Positions 51,007-60,483 are shown, counted from the stretch's first letter. The stretch is DNA of 64,000 bases from Candidatus Kapaibacterium sp. (GCA_028284775.1 JANQRB010000103.1:1-64000), one strand, 5' to 3'. Notes: generated by a model not told the origin, from the sequence alone. A program made the numbers and translations.

Positions 51007-53205
51007 ATGCCCGAACAAGAAGCAACAGTACTTTCCGAAGAAAGCGCACCGCAGATAACGGAAGCAACGGCAGTGGCGAGTCCACCAAAGTCCGTGCCGG
51101 CGCACAAGCGATATTCCGTCGCCAATATTATGGACGACGACTTCGAGTACGATTCCGGGGCTGACGCAGATTTCGAACAGCTCTTCGAACAGACATTAGC
51201 GCCAATCACAGAAAATGAAGTCATCAATGGCCGCATCGTCGCTATCCAGGAAAGCGAAGTGTCGATCGACATCGGCTTCAAGTCCGAAGGAATTGTACCA
51301 ATCGCCGAATTTTCGACTGCTGATGATCTGCAGGTCGGCGATACGGTAGAAGTGTTTTTGGAGCGTCTGGAAGATAGCGAAGGCAAGCTTGTCCTTTCCC
51401 GCAAGCGCGCCGATTTTATGCGTATCTGGGCGCGAATCAACGATGCCTACGAGAAGCAGGAAATATTGCAGGCCAAAATTCTTCGGCGCATTAAAGGTGG
51501 TATGGTTGTGGATCTGCTTGGGATCGACGCCTTTTTGCCGGGTTCGCAGATCGATGTAAAGCCAGTGCGCGACTTTGACGCCTGGATAGGTAAAACACTC
51601 GATGTCCGCGTCGTCAAAATCAACCATCCGAACGAAAATGTGGTGGTGAGCCATAAAGTGCTGCTCGAAGAACAGCTGGCCGAACAGCGTTCCGAGATTC
51701 TCAGTAAGCTCGAAAAAGGTCTGGTGCTCGAAGGCCATGTTAAAGCCATCGCCGATTTTGGAATTTTTGTTGACCTCGGCGGAGTCGACGGTCTGGTTCA
51801 CATCACCGACATATCCTGGGGTCGCGTATCCCATCCCTCCGAATTCGTCAACCTCGATGAAAAGATCAAAGTCGTGGTGCTGGATTTCGACGAAGACAAG
51901 AAACGAATTTCACTCGGTATGAAGCAGTTGACGCCGCATCCATGGGATACGATCGGCGACAAGTACGAACCGGGCACCAAGGTGAGCGGCAAAGTCGTTA
52001 GCCTTACTGATTACGGCGCCTTTATCGAAATCGAAAAAGGTATCGAAGGACTGATCCATATCAGTGAAATGTCCTGGACGGAACATATCAAACATCCCTC
52101 GCAATTTGTGTCGATGGGACAAATCGTCGACGCCGTTGTGCTCAATATCGACAAGGTCGACAAAAAGCTCTCGCTGGGCATGAAACAGCTCGAGCCGGAT
52201 CCATGGCAGGAACTCCTTGAAAAGTATCCGGTGGGATCCAATCACAATGGCATCGTGCGCAACATCGCCAACTTCGGCGTCTTCGTCGAGCTGGAACCGG
52301 GCGTCGACGGCCTGGTACACATCAGCGATCTCTCGTGGACCAAGAAGATTCGTCACCCGGGCGAAGTTGTCAAAAAAGGACAGGATCTGGAAGTTATCAT
52401 TCTGGCTATCGACCTCGATCAGCGCCGGATCTCGCTTGGGCACAAGCAGATTCGCGACAATCCCTGGGAGAACTTCTCGGATCGCTATCGCGTCGGAACG
52501 GAAACGGAAGGTCGCATCGTTCGAATCATCGAGAAAGGCGTCATTGTGGAATTGCCGGACGGCGTCGATGGCTTTGTGCCGACTTCGCAGCTATCCTTCG
52601 CCCCGGTGAAAAACATCGGCGACTACTTCCGTGTCGATGAAATGATTCCCTTGAAAGTGATCGAATTTGACAAAGACGCGAAAAAGATCGTGCTCTCCGC
52701 GGTGGAGTATCTGAAAGGCAACGATCAGGATGTGATCGATACCTATAATGCTAACCACCCGGTGCCGGGTGCTGCCGACTATGTAACGCAGCAAGCGGAT
52801 GAAGTCAAAACGGAATCGAAGAAAAAGAAAGCCAAAGCGAAAAAGGAATCAGCGCCCGCTGACGCTGCAACGGGAGAAGCTGCCGCCGAGCCTGCAGCCG
52901 AAGCTGCTCCGGCAACGGAAGCGGATGTCCCGGCTGCGACTGGTGCCGAAACGGCTTCCACATCCGAGGGTACCGCTGATAGCGGGGGCGATGCCGCTGC
53001 CGACACTGTTGCCGCAGTCGAAGCCGATGCCGCAGGTAGCGCTACCGCTGAAGCAACGGACCAGCCGGCAACACCGGCGGAAAGCGCTGACGAAGTCCCG
53101 GTCGCTGAAGCTGCTGCCGAAGCCCCTGTCGCTGCAGCAGATGATTCTGCTGCCGAGGCCACTGCCTCCGGCGAAGAAAGCGGCGACGAAAAAGACAAAG
53201 CCTAG
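51007..53205 (+). CDS. rpsA: Ribosomal protein S1 with long Ala/Glu-rich tail
   Basis: 732 residues from ATG 51007, which follows GGAGGGG. Six S1 (OB-fold) repeats are visible. They begin near VINGRIVAIQES, LQAKILRRIKGG, LEGHVKAIADFGIFVDL, VSGKVVSLTDYGAFIEI, HNGIVRNIANFGVFVEL and TEGRIVRIIEKGVIVEL. S1 helps place mRNA on the 30S subunit. From about residue 600 a Lys-rich patch (ESKKKKAKAKKE) precedes ~125 residues of Ala/Glu/Thr/Pro-rich low-complexity sequence, unlike the short tail of E. coli S1 (557 residues). The tail is likely disordered. Confidence 0.97.
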   Translation: MPEQEATVLSEESAPQITEATAVASPPKSVPAHKRYSVANIMDDDFEYDSGADADFEQLFEQTLAPITENEVINGRIVAIQESEVSIDIGFKSEGIVPIAEFSTADDLQVGDTVEVFLERLEDSEGKLVLSRKRADFMRIWARINDAYEKQEILQAKILRRIKGGMVVDLLGIDAFLPGSQIDVKPVRDFDAWIGKTLDVRVVKINHPNENVVVSHKVLLEEQLAEQRSEILSKLEKGLVLEGHVKAIADFGIFVDLGGVDGLVHITDISWGRVSHPSEFVNLDEKIKVVVLDFDEDKKRISLGMKQLTPHPWDTIGDKYEPGTKVSGKVVSLTDYGAFIEIEKGIEGLIHISEMSWTEHIKHPSQFVSMGQIVDAVVLNIDKVDKKLSLGMKQLEPDPWQELLEKYPVGSNHNGIVRNIANFGVFVELEPGVDGLVHISDLSWTKKIRHPGEVVKKGQDLEVIILAIDLDQRRISLGHKQIRDNPWENFSDRYRVGTETEGRIVRIIEKGVIVELPDGVDGFVPTSQLSFAPVKNIGDYFRVDEMIPLKVIEFDKDAKKIVLSAVEYLKGNDQDVIDTYNANHPVPGAADYVTQQADEVKTESKKKKAKAKKESAPADAATGEAAAEPAAEAAPATEADVPAATGAETASTSEGTADSGGDAAADTVAAVEADAAGSATAEATDQPATPAESADEVPVAEAAAEAPVAAADDSAAEATASGEESGDEKDKA

Positions 53206-53252
53206 TTTTTCTCGTCCTAAAAACCGAGAATAACAGCGATTAGCGATAAACG

Positions 53253-53287
53253 AAAACGGCGGTTGTGCATCCCACAGCCGCCGTTTT
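53253..53287 (+). terminator. Rho-independent terminator after rpsA
   Basis: AAAACGGCGG (53253-53262) pairs with CCGCCGTTTT (53278-53287), and the inner bases extend the stem to about 15 pairs with one wobble and a 5-base loop. It lies 48 bases after the rpsA stop and could also act on the opposite strand. Confidence 0.85.
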
Positions 53288-53304
53288 ACATTTCAGAGGC
53301 AATT

Positions 53305-53961
53305 ATGCCCGCAATTCCATTTTTGCAGTTTTTACCTGATCGTCTTCAGCGACAGTTGCCGGGCTGGCCTGCACAGGTCGGAATGGCGCCTTCACCCGGT
53401 CACAGGCGGCAGCCTCCCCAACAGGCATCTGATGATGTGCGACGGAGCGCTGTCCTTCTCTTGCTGTATCCAAGGGCTGCTGGCGGCTCCTCGCTGGATA
53501 TCCTTCTGACGCGGCGCAGCCGGCATCTCAATCATCATCGAGGACAGATTTCCTTTCCAGGCGGGCGTATCGAAGCAGGCGAAACACGATGGCGTGCCGC
53601 CCTGCGTGAAGCTGCCGAAGAAGTTGACTTGCCCTCGGATCATGTAAAGTTCCTTGGTGAATTGAGCTCGCTCTACGTGCCAGTATCGAACAATGTCATA
53701 TTTCCCATGATTGCGCATGCCCCCGAGAGGCCGCTCACCACCGCCCAACCGGATGAGGTCGAAGAGGTGTTGAGCGTCGCAATCGACGATCTGTTGAATC
53801 CGGAAAAACTCAAGCGAAAGCGTGAGGTGCTGGGAGGCCGTTCCATCGAATATCCTTATTGGGACGTTCACCCTTCCGTTCCGCTATGGGGGGCGACCGC
53901 CATGATTCTCAATGAGCTGGTGGATCTTTACCGTGAGTATCTGGCGGCGGCGAAGCTGTGA
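53305..53961 (+). CDS. Nudix hydrolase, CoA-pyrophosphatase (NudL) type
   Basis: 218 residues from ATG 53305, with AGAGG upstream. The frame is open further up but runs through the rpsA terminator. The NudL signature LTRRSRHLNHHRGQISFPGG is followed by a Nudix box in GGRIEAGETRWRAALREAAEE, with Val-Asp-Leu in place of the usual final Gly-Leu. Members cleave CoA and its derivatives to 3',5'-ADP and phosphopantetheine. The last 53 bases overlap the tail of the convergent methyltransferase-like gene. Confidence 0.9.
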   Translation: MPAIPFLQFLPDRLQRQLPGWPAQVGMAPSPGHRRQPPQQASDDVRRSAVLLLLYPRAAGGSSLDILLTRRSRHLNHHRGQISFPGGRIEAGETRWRAALREAAEEVDLPSDHVKFLGELSSLYVPVSNNVIFPMIAHAPERPLTTAQPDEVEEVLSVAIDDLLNPEKLKRKREVLGGRSIEYPYWDVHPSVPLWGATAMILNELVDLYREYLAAAKL

Positions 53962-54802
53962 CGGCGGTACTCTGACTATGAATATCGGCAACGCCAAGTA
54001 CCCAGTGCTGCAGAGAGTAGGAACGGTGAATTTCTGGACGAGGAGCGATATCCCACACCCAGCGACGTCCCACGAAAGGCAGCTCTACATTGTTAATTGC
54101 GCTTTCGACATCGACCGTTTCACCTTGTTTGTTAATGACAACTTTGGCGACATCACAGATAAGCGTCGTGATTGCCGCAAAGCGGCGCAAATAGTCCAAA
54201 TGGGCACGCGTGATCGCTGCTGCGAACCGGTCGAGGCGAACGTTCCTTTCTTCCCTGCGTTCCTTATCCAAACGGCGATACCTGCGACGGACGAAATCCA
54301 AAGGCAGTAAGTGAAGCTGAGACAGGATATTGGCTGATACTACCAGATCAATCTGATTGTCATCGAGAAAATGCTGAGGCTGTGCAACAGCTAAAGTCCT
54401 ATCTGCATTGATGTCGGAGCGCCTGAAATGCTGCTGAAGATCCGTCAGCAACTCGGTAACGTCATGCTGCAGCAGGTGGCAGTTGGGGAATTTACTGACG
54501 GCGCGACGTGCCGCGGGAAGGTGAATGAGGTCTACCAGTATCACCGATTCGAAGCGCTGTGCTAATTGTGCCAGGGGAATGTCATAGAGAGCCCCGGAGC
54601 CCAAGATCAGCGCTTTCCGTTTTCTGTCGCAGAGTTCCACTGCCTCCATAATAAGCGATGTGGAATTGAGTAAGTGCGGTAGCCAGTTGGCCTTGCGCCG
54701 TCTGTAACGGGCGCTTATGCCAACAGCTTCGCGAAGATATCCCATTTTGCGAATCTCGGCCGGGCAGGGCGTCCGCCAGTATGTGAGCAATTCCCTGAGC
54801 AT
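53909..54802 (-). CDS. SAM-dependent methyltransferase-like protein
   Basis: 297 residues. A Rossmann-type motif I, ALILGSGALYDIPL, is followed by an acidic end of strand 2 (SVILVDLIHLP), and DLVVSANILSQL fits motif IV. This suggests a class I methyltransferase fold, but the substrate is unknown and I recognise no named family. Flanking helices are Arg-rich. The 3' end overlaps the Nudix gene tail-to-tail by 53 bases. The start at 54802 lies 82 bases from the divergent OPT gene. Confidence 0.7.
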   Translation of the reverse strand: MLRELLTYWRTPCPAEIRKMGYLREAVGISARYRRRKANWLPHLLNSTSLIMEAVELCDRKRKALILGSGALYDIPLAQLAQRFESVILVDLIHLPAARRAVSKFPNCHLLQHDVTELLTDLQQHFRRSDINADRTLAVAQPQHFLDDNQIDLVVSANILSQLHLLPLDFVRRRYRRLDKERREERNVRLDRFAAAITRAHLDYLRRFAAITTLICDVAKVVINKQGETVDVESAINNVELPFVGRRWVWDIAPRPEIHRSYSLQHWVLGVADIHSQSTAVTASPPPDTHGKDPPAH

Positions 54803-54837
54803 TGATCAAATTGTCCAAAGGACCACAAAAAACAAAA

Positions 54838-54849
54838 ATTCGTAACTTG
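54838..54849 (+). promoter_or_regulatory. Candidate promoter box of the OPT transporter
   Basis: ATTCGTAACTTG, 35 bases before the GTG at 54884, shares the ATTCGTAA core found before mfd, 14680 and nuoD. Confidence 0.3.
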
Positions 54850-54883
54850 AAGCTTCATCGAATCTAATATCACGGAGTATAGC

Positions 54884-56854
54884 GTGGACAACAAAAGTTC
54901 ATCGGACTCACAGCCCTATATCAGTGCCGGCAGCACATTGCCGGAAATAACGGTCAAAGCGGTCTTGCTGGGAATTATTCTGTCTGCTGTACTGGCGGCG
55001 GCCAATGCCTATCTCGGCCTGTATGCGGGAATGACCGTCTCCGCGTCGATTCCCGCGGCGGTAATGTCGATGGGGTTGCTGCGAATGATCGGCGGCAGTA
55101 ACATCCTTGAAAACAACATTGTCCAGACCTCGGCCTCGGCGGGCGAATCCCTGGCGGCCGGCGCAATATTTACACTGCCGGCGCTGGTATTGATGGGGTA
55201 CTGGCAGGAATTCAACTATTGGGAAGTGACACTGATTACGGCCTCGGGCGGAGTGCTGGGTGTGTTGTTCACAATACCGCTCCGCAATGCCTTGATCGTA
55301 CGCCAGCGATTGACCTTCCCCGAAGGCGTAGCGACATCTGAAGTTCTTAAGTCCGGCGAAGAATCGGGCGGCGCAATGAAAGTGTTGCTGCTGTCTGGAC
55401 TGGCGGGCGGTTTGTTCAAGATGGCGCAGGCAGGGTTCAATTTGTGGAATGGCGCTTTTGAAACCGCGCATATGATCGGTAAGAAAGTCTACGCCTACAT
55501 CGGCGTCGAGGTATCACCGGCCCTGGTCGCCGTTGGCTATATTGTAGGCCTGAATATTGCAATTCTCGTTTTTTTGGGCGGCATCATTTCGTGGTGGTTT
55601 GCCATCCCTATTCATATTGCTTTGAACGGCCTGCCCGAAGGCATCAGCGATCTGGCCCAGGGTGGCGGTGTCGTCTGGAACTCTCAGATTCGCTATCTGG
55701 GCGTCGGCGCAATGCTTGTCGGCGGCGTCTGGGCAATAATTTCCGTACGATCATCGCTGAGCGCCGCTCTACGGGGTGCAATCAACGCCATCTGCGACAA
55801 GGTAAAAAACCAGGGAAACGTTTTGCGGACGGAGCTCGACACGCCAATGTCCTGGGTTTTCATTGGCATCGGTGTCCTGATTGTACCGATATTTATCGTC
55901 TACGCCACCGAGATTCATCAGGTTGAGATTACGGTGTTGATGACCGTATGTATGATAGTCGCGGGATTTTTGTTCTCTGCCGTTGCGGGCTATATGGCAG
56001 GATTGGTCGGCAGCTCCAACAATCCGATTTCCGGCGTAACGATTGCGACGATCCTCAGCACGGCACTGATTTTGCTGGCGCTATTGGGCAATGACTCTTC
56101 CAACGGTCCCGCTGCAGCAATTTTGATCGGCGCTGTTGTTTGCTGCGCCGCGGCGATTGCCGGTGATAACATGCAGGATCTTAAGGCCGGTTATCTTCTC
56201 GGCGCGACGCCGCGTAAACAACAGATAATGCAGATGATTGGCGTACTGTCGGCAGCCGTTGTTATTGCGCCGGTGCTCTCGCTGTTGCTGCAGGGCTACG
56301 GTATCGGTCCGCCCACCGAAGCTCAGCCCGCATCGCTCAGCGCCCCGCAGGCCACCCTTATGCAAAGCGTCGCAGATGGGGTTTTTGGCGGAAACCTTCC
56401 CTGGGGAATGATATCGATCGGCGCTCTCATCGGCCTTGTTGTCATTCTTATCGATCTCCAGCTGCAGCGCCGAAATTCGTCTTTTCGTGCCCCTGTCCTG
56501 GCTGTCGCCGTAGGTATCTATTTGCCCTTCGAGCTGGATAGCGCCATCTTTCTGGGGGGCGTGCTGGCCTGGGTCATCGAGCGACGTCGCGGAAGTCTTC
56601 TGCAATCCAGCGCGAGAAAAGCTGAAAAGCGCGTGGGAGAATCCCGCAAGCTGGGCCTTCTGTTTGCATCGGGTCTTATCACGGGTGAAGCATTGATGGG
56701 AATTGTGCTGGCAATCCCTGCGGCGCTGAATATTGACGGTTTGATGCGGCTGGTGGAAAGTCCGCCGCTCGGCGCTACTCCGGGCATGATCCTGCTGGCC
56801 GGGATCGCCTGGTGGATGTATCGCCAGTCTGTGCAGCCACTTCAACAAAAGTGA
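54884..56854 (+). CDS. OPT-family oligopeptide transporter
   Basis: 656 residues starting at GTG 54884 with GGAG 7 bases upstream. It has about 14-16 hydrophobic helices. Typical OPT stretches are NAYLGLYAGMTVSASIPAAV (helices 1-2), NNIVQTSASAGESLAAGAIF, RLTFPEGVATSEVLK, and AAIAGDNMQDLKAGYLLGATP. It imports oligopeptides or metal chelates with protons across the inner membrane. This clade includes bacterial OPT proteins of unknown substrate, so peptide uptake is the usual but unproven assignment. The gene is monocistronic. Confidence 0.93.
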   Translation: MDNKSSSDSQPYISAGSTLPEITVKAVLLGIILSAVLAAANAYLGLYAGMTVSASIPAAVMSMGLLRMIGGSNILENNIVQTSASAGESLAAGAIFTLPALVLMGYWQEFNYWEVTLITASGGVLGVLFTIPLRNALIVRQRLTFPEGVATSEVLKSGEESGGAMKVLLLSGLAGGLFKMAQAGFNLWNGAFETAHMIGKKVYAYIGVEVSPALVAVGYIVGLNIAILVFLGGIISWWFAIPIHIALNGLPEGISDLAQGGGVVWNSQIRYLGVGAMLVGGVWAIISVRSSLSAALRGAINAICDKVKNQGNVLRTELDTPMSWVFIGIGVLIVPIFIVYATEIHQVEITVLMTVCMIVAGFLFSAVAGYMAGLVGSSNNPISGVTIATILSTALILLALLGNDSSNGPAAAILIGAVVCCAAAIAGDNMQDLKAGYLLGATPRKQQIMQMIGVLSAAVVIAPVLSLLLQGYGIGPPTEAQPASLSAPQATLMQSVADGVFGGNLPWGMISIGALIGLVVILIDLQLQRRNSSFRAPVLAVAVGIYLPFELDSAIFLGGVLAWVIERRRGSLLQSSARKAEKRVGESRKLGLLFASGLITGEALMGIVLAIPAALNIDGLMRLVESPPLGATPGMILLAGIAWWMYRQSVQPLQQK

Positions 56855-56940
56855 CGACAGTCTTCAAGATTGTCAGGAACGAGCCCTTCGATTCTGACCT
56901 TAGAGGGAGCTAATGGCGGAACAAAGGAGTTGCCGGCCAG

Positions 56941-59028
56941 TTAGCCTTTGTCGTTTGCCCCGGCCAGATAGCGAGGAAATTCGATCATCAAATTGGCGCC
57001 CTTGCCCACTTCGCTGGAGCAGGTGACGTTTCCTTTCATCAGTTCGACGAGTTTTTTGACGATTGAAAGCCCCAATCCTGTCGAATGTTCGCCGGCTGTC
57101 GGTTTGGCGCTCAGCCGCGCGAACTTATTAAACATGCGGCTTTTGTCTTCAGCGGTGAAGCCGGGTCCCTGGTCTATTACACTGCAGCCGACTTTGTCCA
57201 GCCGCTCATACACCTGCACGACTACTTCCGTACCGGGCGCTGAAAACTTGATGGCATTGGAGATCAGATTGTCCAGGACATTTCGCAAAGCGGTGTCGTC
57301 GGCGAGAATCTTGCCGCTGATATCGTCGGTTTTGATGATGACACTGATGTCTTTGGCATGCGCCAGAGCAATATGTTCGGTTGCGACGACCGATGCCACA
57401 TGAACCAGGTCGATGACCTGAAGATCCAGCTCCCAGTGTCCCGCTTCGATCTTATTGACGTCCAGAAGATTTGAAATGATCGTGTTCATCCTGTTGGCAA
57501 GCTTGCCGATGTATTCGATGTTGTCGAGTATTTCATCCTGATCCAGGCGATCGAAATAACTTTTCGACATCGAGACCGAAGTCGTGATGCCAGTCAACGG
57601 ATTGCGCAGGTCGTGCGCGAGAATGCCCAGAAGGGTGTTTTTCTCATCGTTGAGCTGGAGCAGATGATCATTGAGCGACTCTACTTTACGAAGTGCATTT
57701 GTCAGCTCTACATTGCGCAGTCGGAAAATCTCCTTTTCGTTTTCAGCTTTTTCAACGTTGAAGCGTGCCTGCATTTCGGCTATTTCGCGTTGATTCTGCT
57801 GTTTCTGAACTTCGTGCTTGGCTTCGGCATAGACGCGAGCATGTTCAAGCGCTTTCCAGGGCAAATCAAGCAGGCCGTAGATTTCCGAAAGCGATTCATG
57901 GGTCTCGTACTCTACTGATTTGTCCTGAATTGACTTAGCGGTACTGAGAGCCTCTTCCAGATACTTGACGGCACGTCGATAATTTTTCCGACGGGAGTTT
58001 ATCTGTCCCAGATGCAGATTGGCGCGTGCGTAACAAGTCTTGTAGTCTACTTCACGGGCGATATCCATTGCTTTCTGCAGGTGCTCGCCGGCGACGTCAA
58101 GGCGATCCTGCTGCTTGTAGATGGAACCGATACTGACAAGCGTCGTCGCCTCGCCCGCCTTATCGCCCAATTCGCGGCTGACATTCAGCGAACGATTGAG
58201 ATAGGAGAGTGCCGTTTCACGATCATTGGTCAGTAAGTGGATTTCGCCGATGTTGCCGAGCGTCATCGCTTCGGTGCGCCGATCGTTGAAACGCTGTTGA
58301 ATTGCCAGTCCTTGTTCAAAATATTGCAATGCCTTGCGGTATTCTTCCAGATAGCCGTAGATGATGCCCAGATTGTTCAGCAGATTTCCGTTCAGGCGCT
58401 CGATGTCGGCATTGGTTTCAGCGAGGGACTCGCGTATCTTAAGAGTCTTATAGTAATAATCGATAGCCTTGAGATAATCACCCAGATCGCTGTAGACAAT
58501 TCCCAGCGAGTTAAGCACTTTGCTCTTGCTGAGTTGATCATTATTTGAGGTCTGAATCTCGAGGCTCCGGGTCAGCGCATCGATTGCTTCGCGGTGCATG
58601 TAAAGATGCCGGTAGACAATGCCAATCTCGATCAGAACCTTTCCCTGGGCGACTTCATCCTTCAATTTGACAAAAATTCGGTGTGCTTCCTGGCAGTTTG
58701 TGAGGGCCAGGTTGTAGTTTGCCAGATACCGATTGCAAGTACCAATACGGTGGATGCATTGTGCCACAAGACGAGTGTCGCCCATTTGGTGAGCAATAGC
58801 CTTTGCTTCGGTGGCAACGCTTAACGCCTGCTTGGGATCGCTGCGGGAAAGTATCGCATAGAGTTCAAAAAGTATGTCGAGTTTTTTATGCAGAGCCTTG
58901 GTCGACTCAAGGAGACTTCGCAAATGTGCGATGGATTCATTCTGTGGTGAATCCTGCGAGGATTGTTGTGATTTCACTTCGCGCTGGTCGAGCAATTTTG
59001 AATTCTGTGCCAATCTTTTGCGCCTCAA
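56941..59028 (-). CDS. Cytoplasmic TPR-repeat sensor histidine kinase
   Basis: 695 residues with no membrane segment. The start is a TTG at 59028; a GTG at 58977 is the alternative. Residues of about 35-400 hold eight to ten tetratricopeptide repeats (for example KVLNSLGIVYSDLGDYLKAIDYYYKTL). A coiled coil (about 400-450) leads to the kinase. The H-box is LAHDLRNPLTG with the phosphorylated His, the N-box is NVLDNLISNAIKFS, and the G-boxes are VIDQGPGFT and TGLGLSIVKKL. The TPRs are likely the sensor for a protein or peptide ligand. No response regulator is adjacent, so it is an orphan kinase. Confidence 0.92.
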   Translation of the reverse strand: MRRKRLAQNSKLLDQREVKSQQSSQDSPQNESIAHLRSLLESTKALHKKLDILFELYAILSRSDPKQALSVATEAKAIAHQMGDTRLVAQCIHRIGTCNRYLANYNLALTNCQEAHRIFVKLKDEVAQGKVLIEIGIVYRHLYMHREAIDALTRSLEIQTSNNDQLSKSKVLNSLGIVYSDLGDYLKAIDYYYKTLKIRESLAETNADIERLNGNLLNNLGIIYGYLEEYRKALQYFEQGLAIQQRFNDRRTEAMTLGNIGEIHLLTNDRETALSYLNRSLNVSRELGDKAGEATTLVSIGSIYKQQDRLDVAGEHLQKAMDIAREVDYKTCYARANLHLGQINSRRKNYRRAVKYLEEALSTAKSIQDKSVEYETHESLSEIYGLLDLPWKALEHARVYAEAKHEVQKQQNQREIAEMQARFNVEKAENEKEIFRLRNVELTNALRKVESLNDHLLQLNDEKNTLLGILAHDLRNPLTGITTSVSMSKSYFDRLDQDEILDNIEYIGKLANRMNTIISNLLDVNKIEAGHWELDLQVIDLVHVASVVATEHIALAHAKDISVIIKTDDISGKILADDTALRNVLDNLISNAIKFSAPGTEVVVQVYERLDKVGCSVIDQGPGFTAEDKSRMFNKFARLSAKPTAGEHSTGLGLSIVKKLVELMKGNVTCSSEVGKGANLMIEFPRYLAGANDKG

Positions 59029-59275
59029 GGCAACAGGCCGAATAATCGGATTTGTTGCTGAAATCCACGGTGCCGACGTATTGAAAGTCGAGCATCGACA
59101 GCGCGGCCCGAATAGTCTTTCTTCTTTAAATTCTTGTATAGCTTGCTAAGTCAAGCAAATTAATAAAGTGCCAGAATTTCTCTCGGATAAAACATTCGGT
59201 GAGAAAGCGAAGTTCTCCGCCAGATACGATTGCCGACATAACAGTATACTCAATAGACCGCGCCGGGAGAAATTT
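59029..59275. other. Leader region of the histidine kinase gene
   Basis: About 250 AT-richer bases between the kinase start and the terminator of the small secreted gene. No further gene is supported. It must hold the kinase promoter on the minus strand, but no clear TAnnTTTG box stands out. Confidence 0.3.
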
Positions 59276-59319
59276 ACAAAAAAGCGATGATTCTCCACAT
59301 GCAAAAAGAGAATCACCGC
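59276..59319 (-). terminator. Rho-independent terminator of the small secreted gene
   Basis: AGCGATGATTCTC and GAGAATCACCGCT pair with one mismatch around a 12-base loop. On the minus strand the stem is followed by TTTTTTG. It starts 38 bases after the stop of the 111-residue gene. Confidence 0.75.
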
Positions 59320-59356
59320 TCCATTATCCAGAATGAGTCAATTGTGCGATTGTTAT

Positions 59357-59692
59357 CTATTCAAAGAAAACATCATCATCAATGCCTCTGAAATCAACTG
59401 TGACATCGTCACCTGATGCGAGTGAAACGGTGGTATAATCGCCCGGATATACTGTTTGATTGTTAATGACGATGTAGGAAACCGGCGAAGGCAAAGGCAG
59501 TGTTTCCGTCGTGCCCGGTAACACCGTCACCTCGTAATAATACCCGCATTCACAATGAAGGGTAGCGGGGACTGCATACGGCGAATCATTGCGCATGTCA
59601 AAATCAATGGCTGCTACCAGAGTTACGGTTGCAAGCACGGCTAGAATGATGGCGGTGCTAATGCGTCGATTGTTGATCGAGTGTTTAAACAT
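59357..59692 (-). CDS. Small secreted hypothetical protein
   Basis: 111 residues. A signal peptide (MFKHSINNRRISTAIILAVLATVTLVAA) is followed by a beta-rich mature part of about 80 residues with a Cys-Glu-Cys pair (LHCECGYYYEV) and an acidic C-terminus. I recognise no family. The dedicated terminator and the signal sequence support a real gene. Its flanks are poorer in GC than the rest of the window, and it could be a recent arrival. Confidence 0.7.
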   Translation of the reverse strand: MFKHSINNRRISTAIILAVLATVTLVAAIDFDMRNDSPYAVPATLHCECGYYYEVTVLPGTTETLPLPSPVSYIVINNQTVYPGDYTTVSLASGDDVTVDFRGIDDDVFFE

Positions 59693-60483
59693 GTTCTACA
59701 AAGCCTCCAAGAGTAAGTCTATTGACCTTTGTGATACAAACTATGTGATTGATGTTCAACCGATTGTTGTGAGCAGGGAGCACAGTTCTCATTACGTACC
59801 ATTGCATCGAAGGGCGCGAGGTGATTCAAACTCGTCGCGTTCAATACTGAACGTAATTGCTCCTGTGCTTCTTTGAAAATAGTTAGCGGTTTGTGTCATG
59901 ATTGTACTGTCGCAGTAATAGTTCGACCGGGCGCTATTTATACGAATGTCATATTGCTACTCAAAGTACATATCAAAGTAACTCTCTGCCTCAATTCCAT
60001 GACTCTTCACGATGTTCAATCCGCGCTCTGCCAGCGAAGCAACGCCTGCAAATGGCATGTGGTACTCTGTAGCCTTACTTACGCCTGGCGAACGCCTAGA
60101 GAAGAACAAAACACATCAATGTTTTTCTTGTCTCTCAGTGCTGTCTGAATTCTTGTCAATGCCCTACGTGTTTAGCTCCGCAATAGGCCATAACGCGAGC
60201 GCAAGTTGAGAATTTGCAAACAAGCAAGGAAAACAAAATGACGGTATTCGCGAAAAATAATTTGAATTGTTACGAAATGGAAAACTCGTCAGTTTTATTA
60301 TTCATAAGTGGTGACTTTTTGTTAAGATCGTCCAATGACACATTTGGACCGATTATGTCGCAGGTTCGCTGTTACATTCGCATATTGTAATTTCTGTTTG
60401 ACAACTGAATGAGCTTCGCGGTCGAAAGAGGATCGCTCGCGGCTTGTAAATGCTTGAGATACATCTCGCTATGGATGTGAAGA
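59693..60483. other. AT-richer 790-base gap, mostly without genes
   Basis: The longest gene-poor stretch in the window. Short frames occur but only one (60238-60390) has a plausible ribosome binding site. The plus strand is pyrimidine-rich in places. Decayed coding sequence or a regulatory RNA would fit, but I see no clear structure for either. Confidence 0.5.
60238..60390 (+). CDS. Possible 50-residue small protein
   Basis: ATG 60238 lies seven bases after AAGGA (60226-60230) and opens a 50-codon frame ending in TAA. The product starts MTVFAKNNLNCYEM and has a hydrophobic stretch SSVLLFIS and two Cys. No family is recognised. The spacing of the ribosome binding site is good, but the frame is short and the gap is AT-rich, so chance is possible. 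Confidence 0.3.
   Translation: MTVFAKNNLNCYEMENSSVLLFISGDFLLRSSNDTFGPIMSQVRCYIRIL

Noticed and set aside
52779..53198. 139-codon Ala/Ser-rich frame antisense to the rpsA tail
   Set aside because: It mirrors the low-complexity Ala/Glu codons of rpsA; no independent evidence.
53263..53304. Upstream extension of the Nudix gene
   Set aside because: It would run through the rpsA terminator stem.
59873..60148. 91-codon frame in the AT-richer gap
   Set aside because: Starts with TTG, has no ribosome binding site, and the composition is not protein-like.
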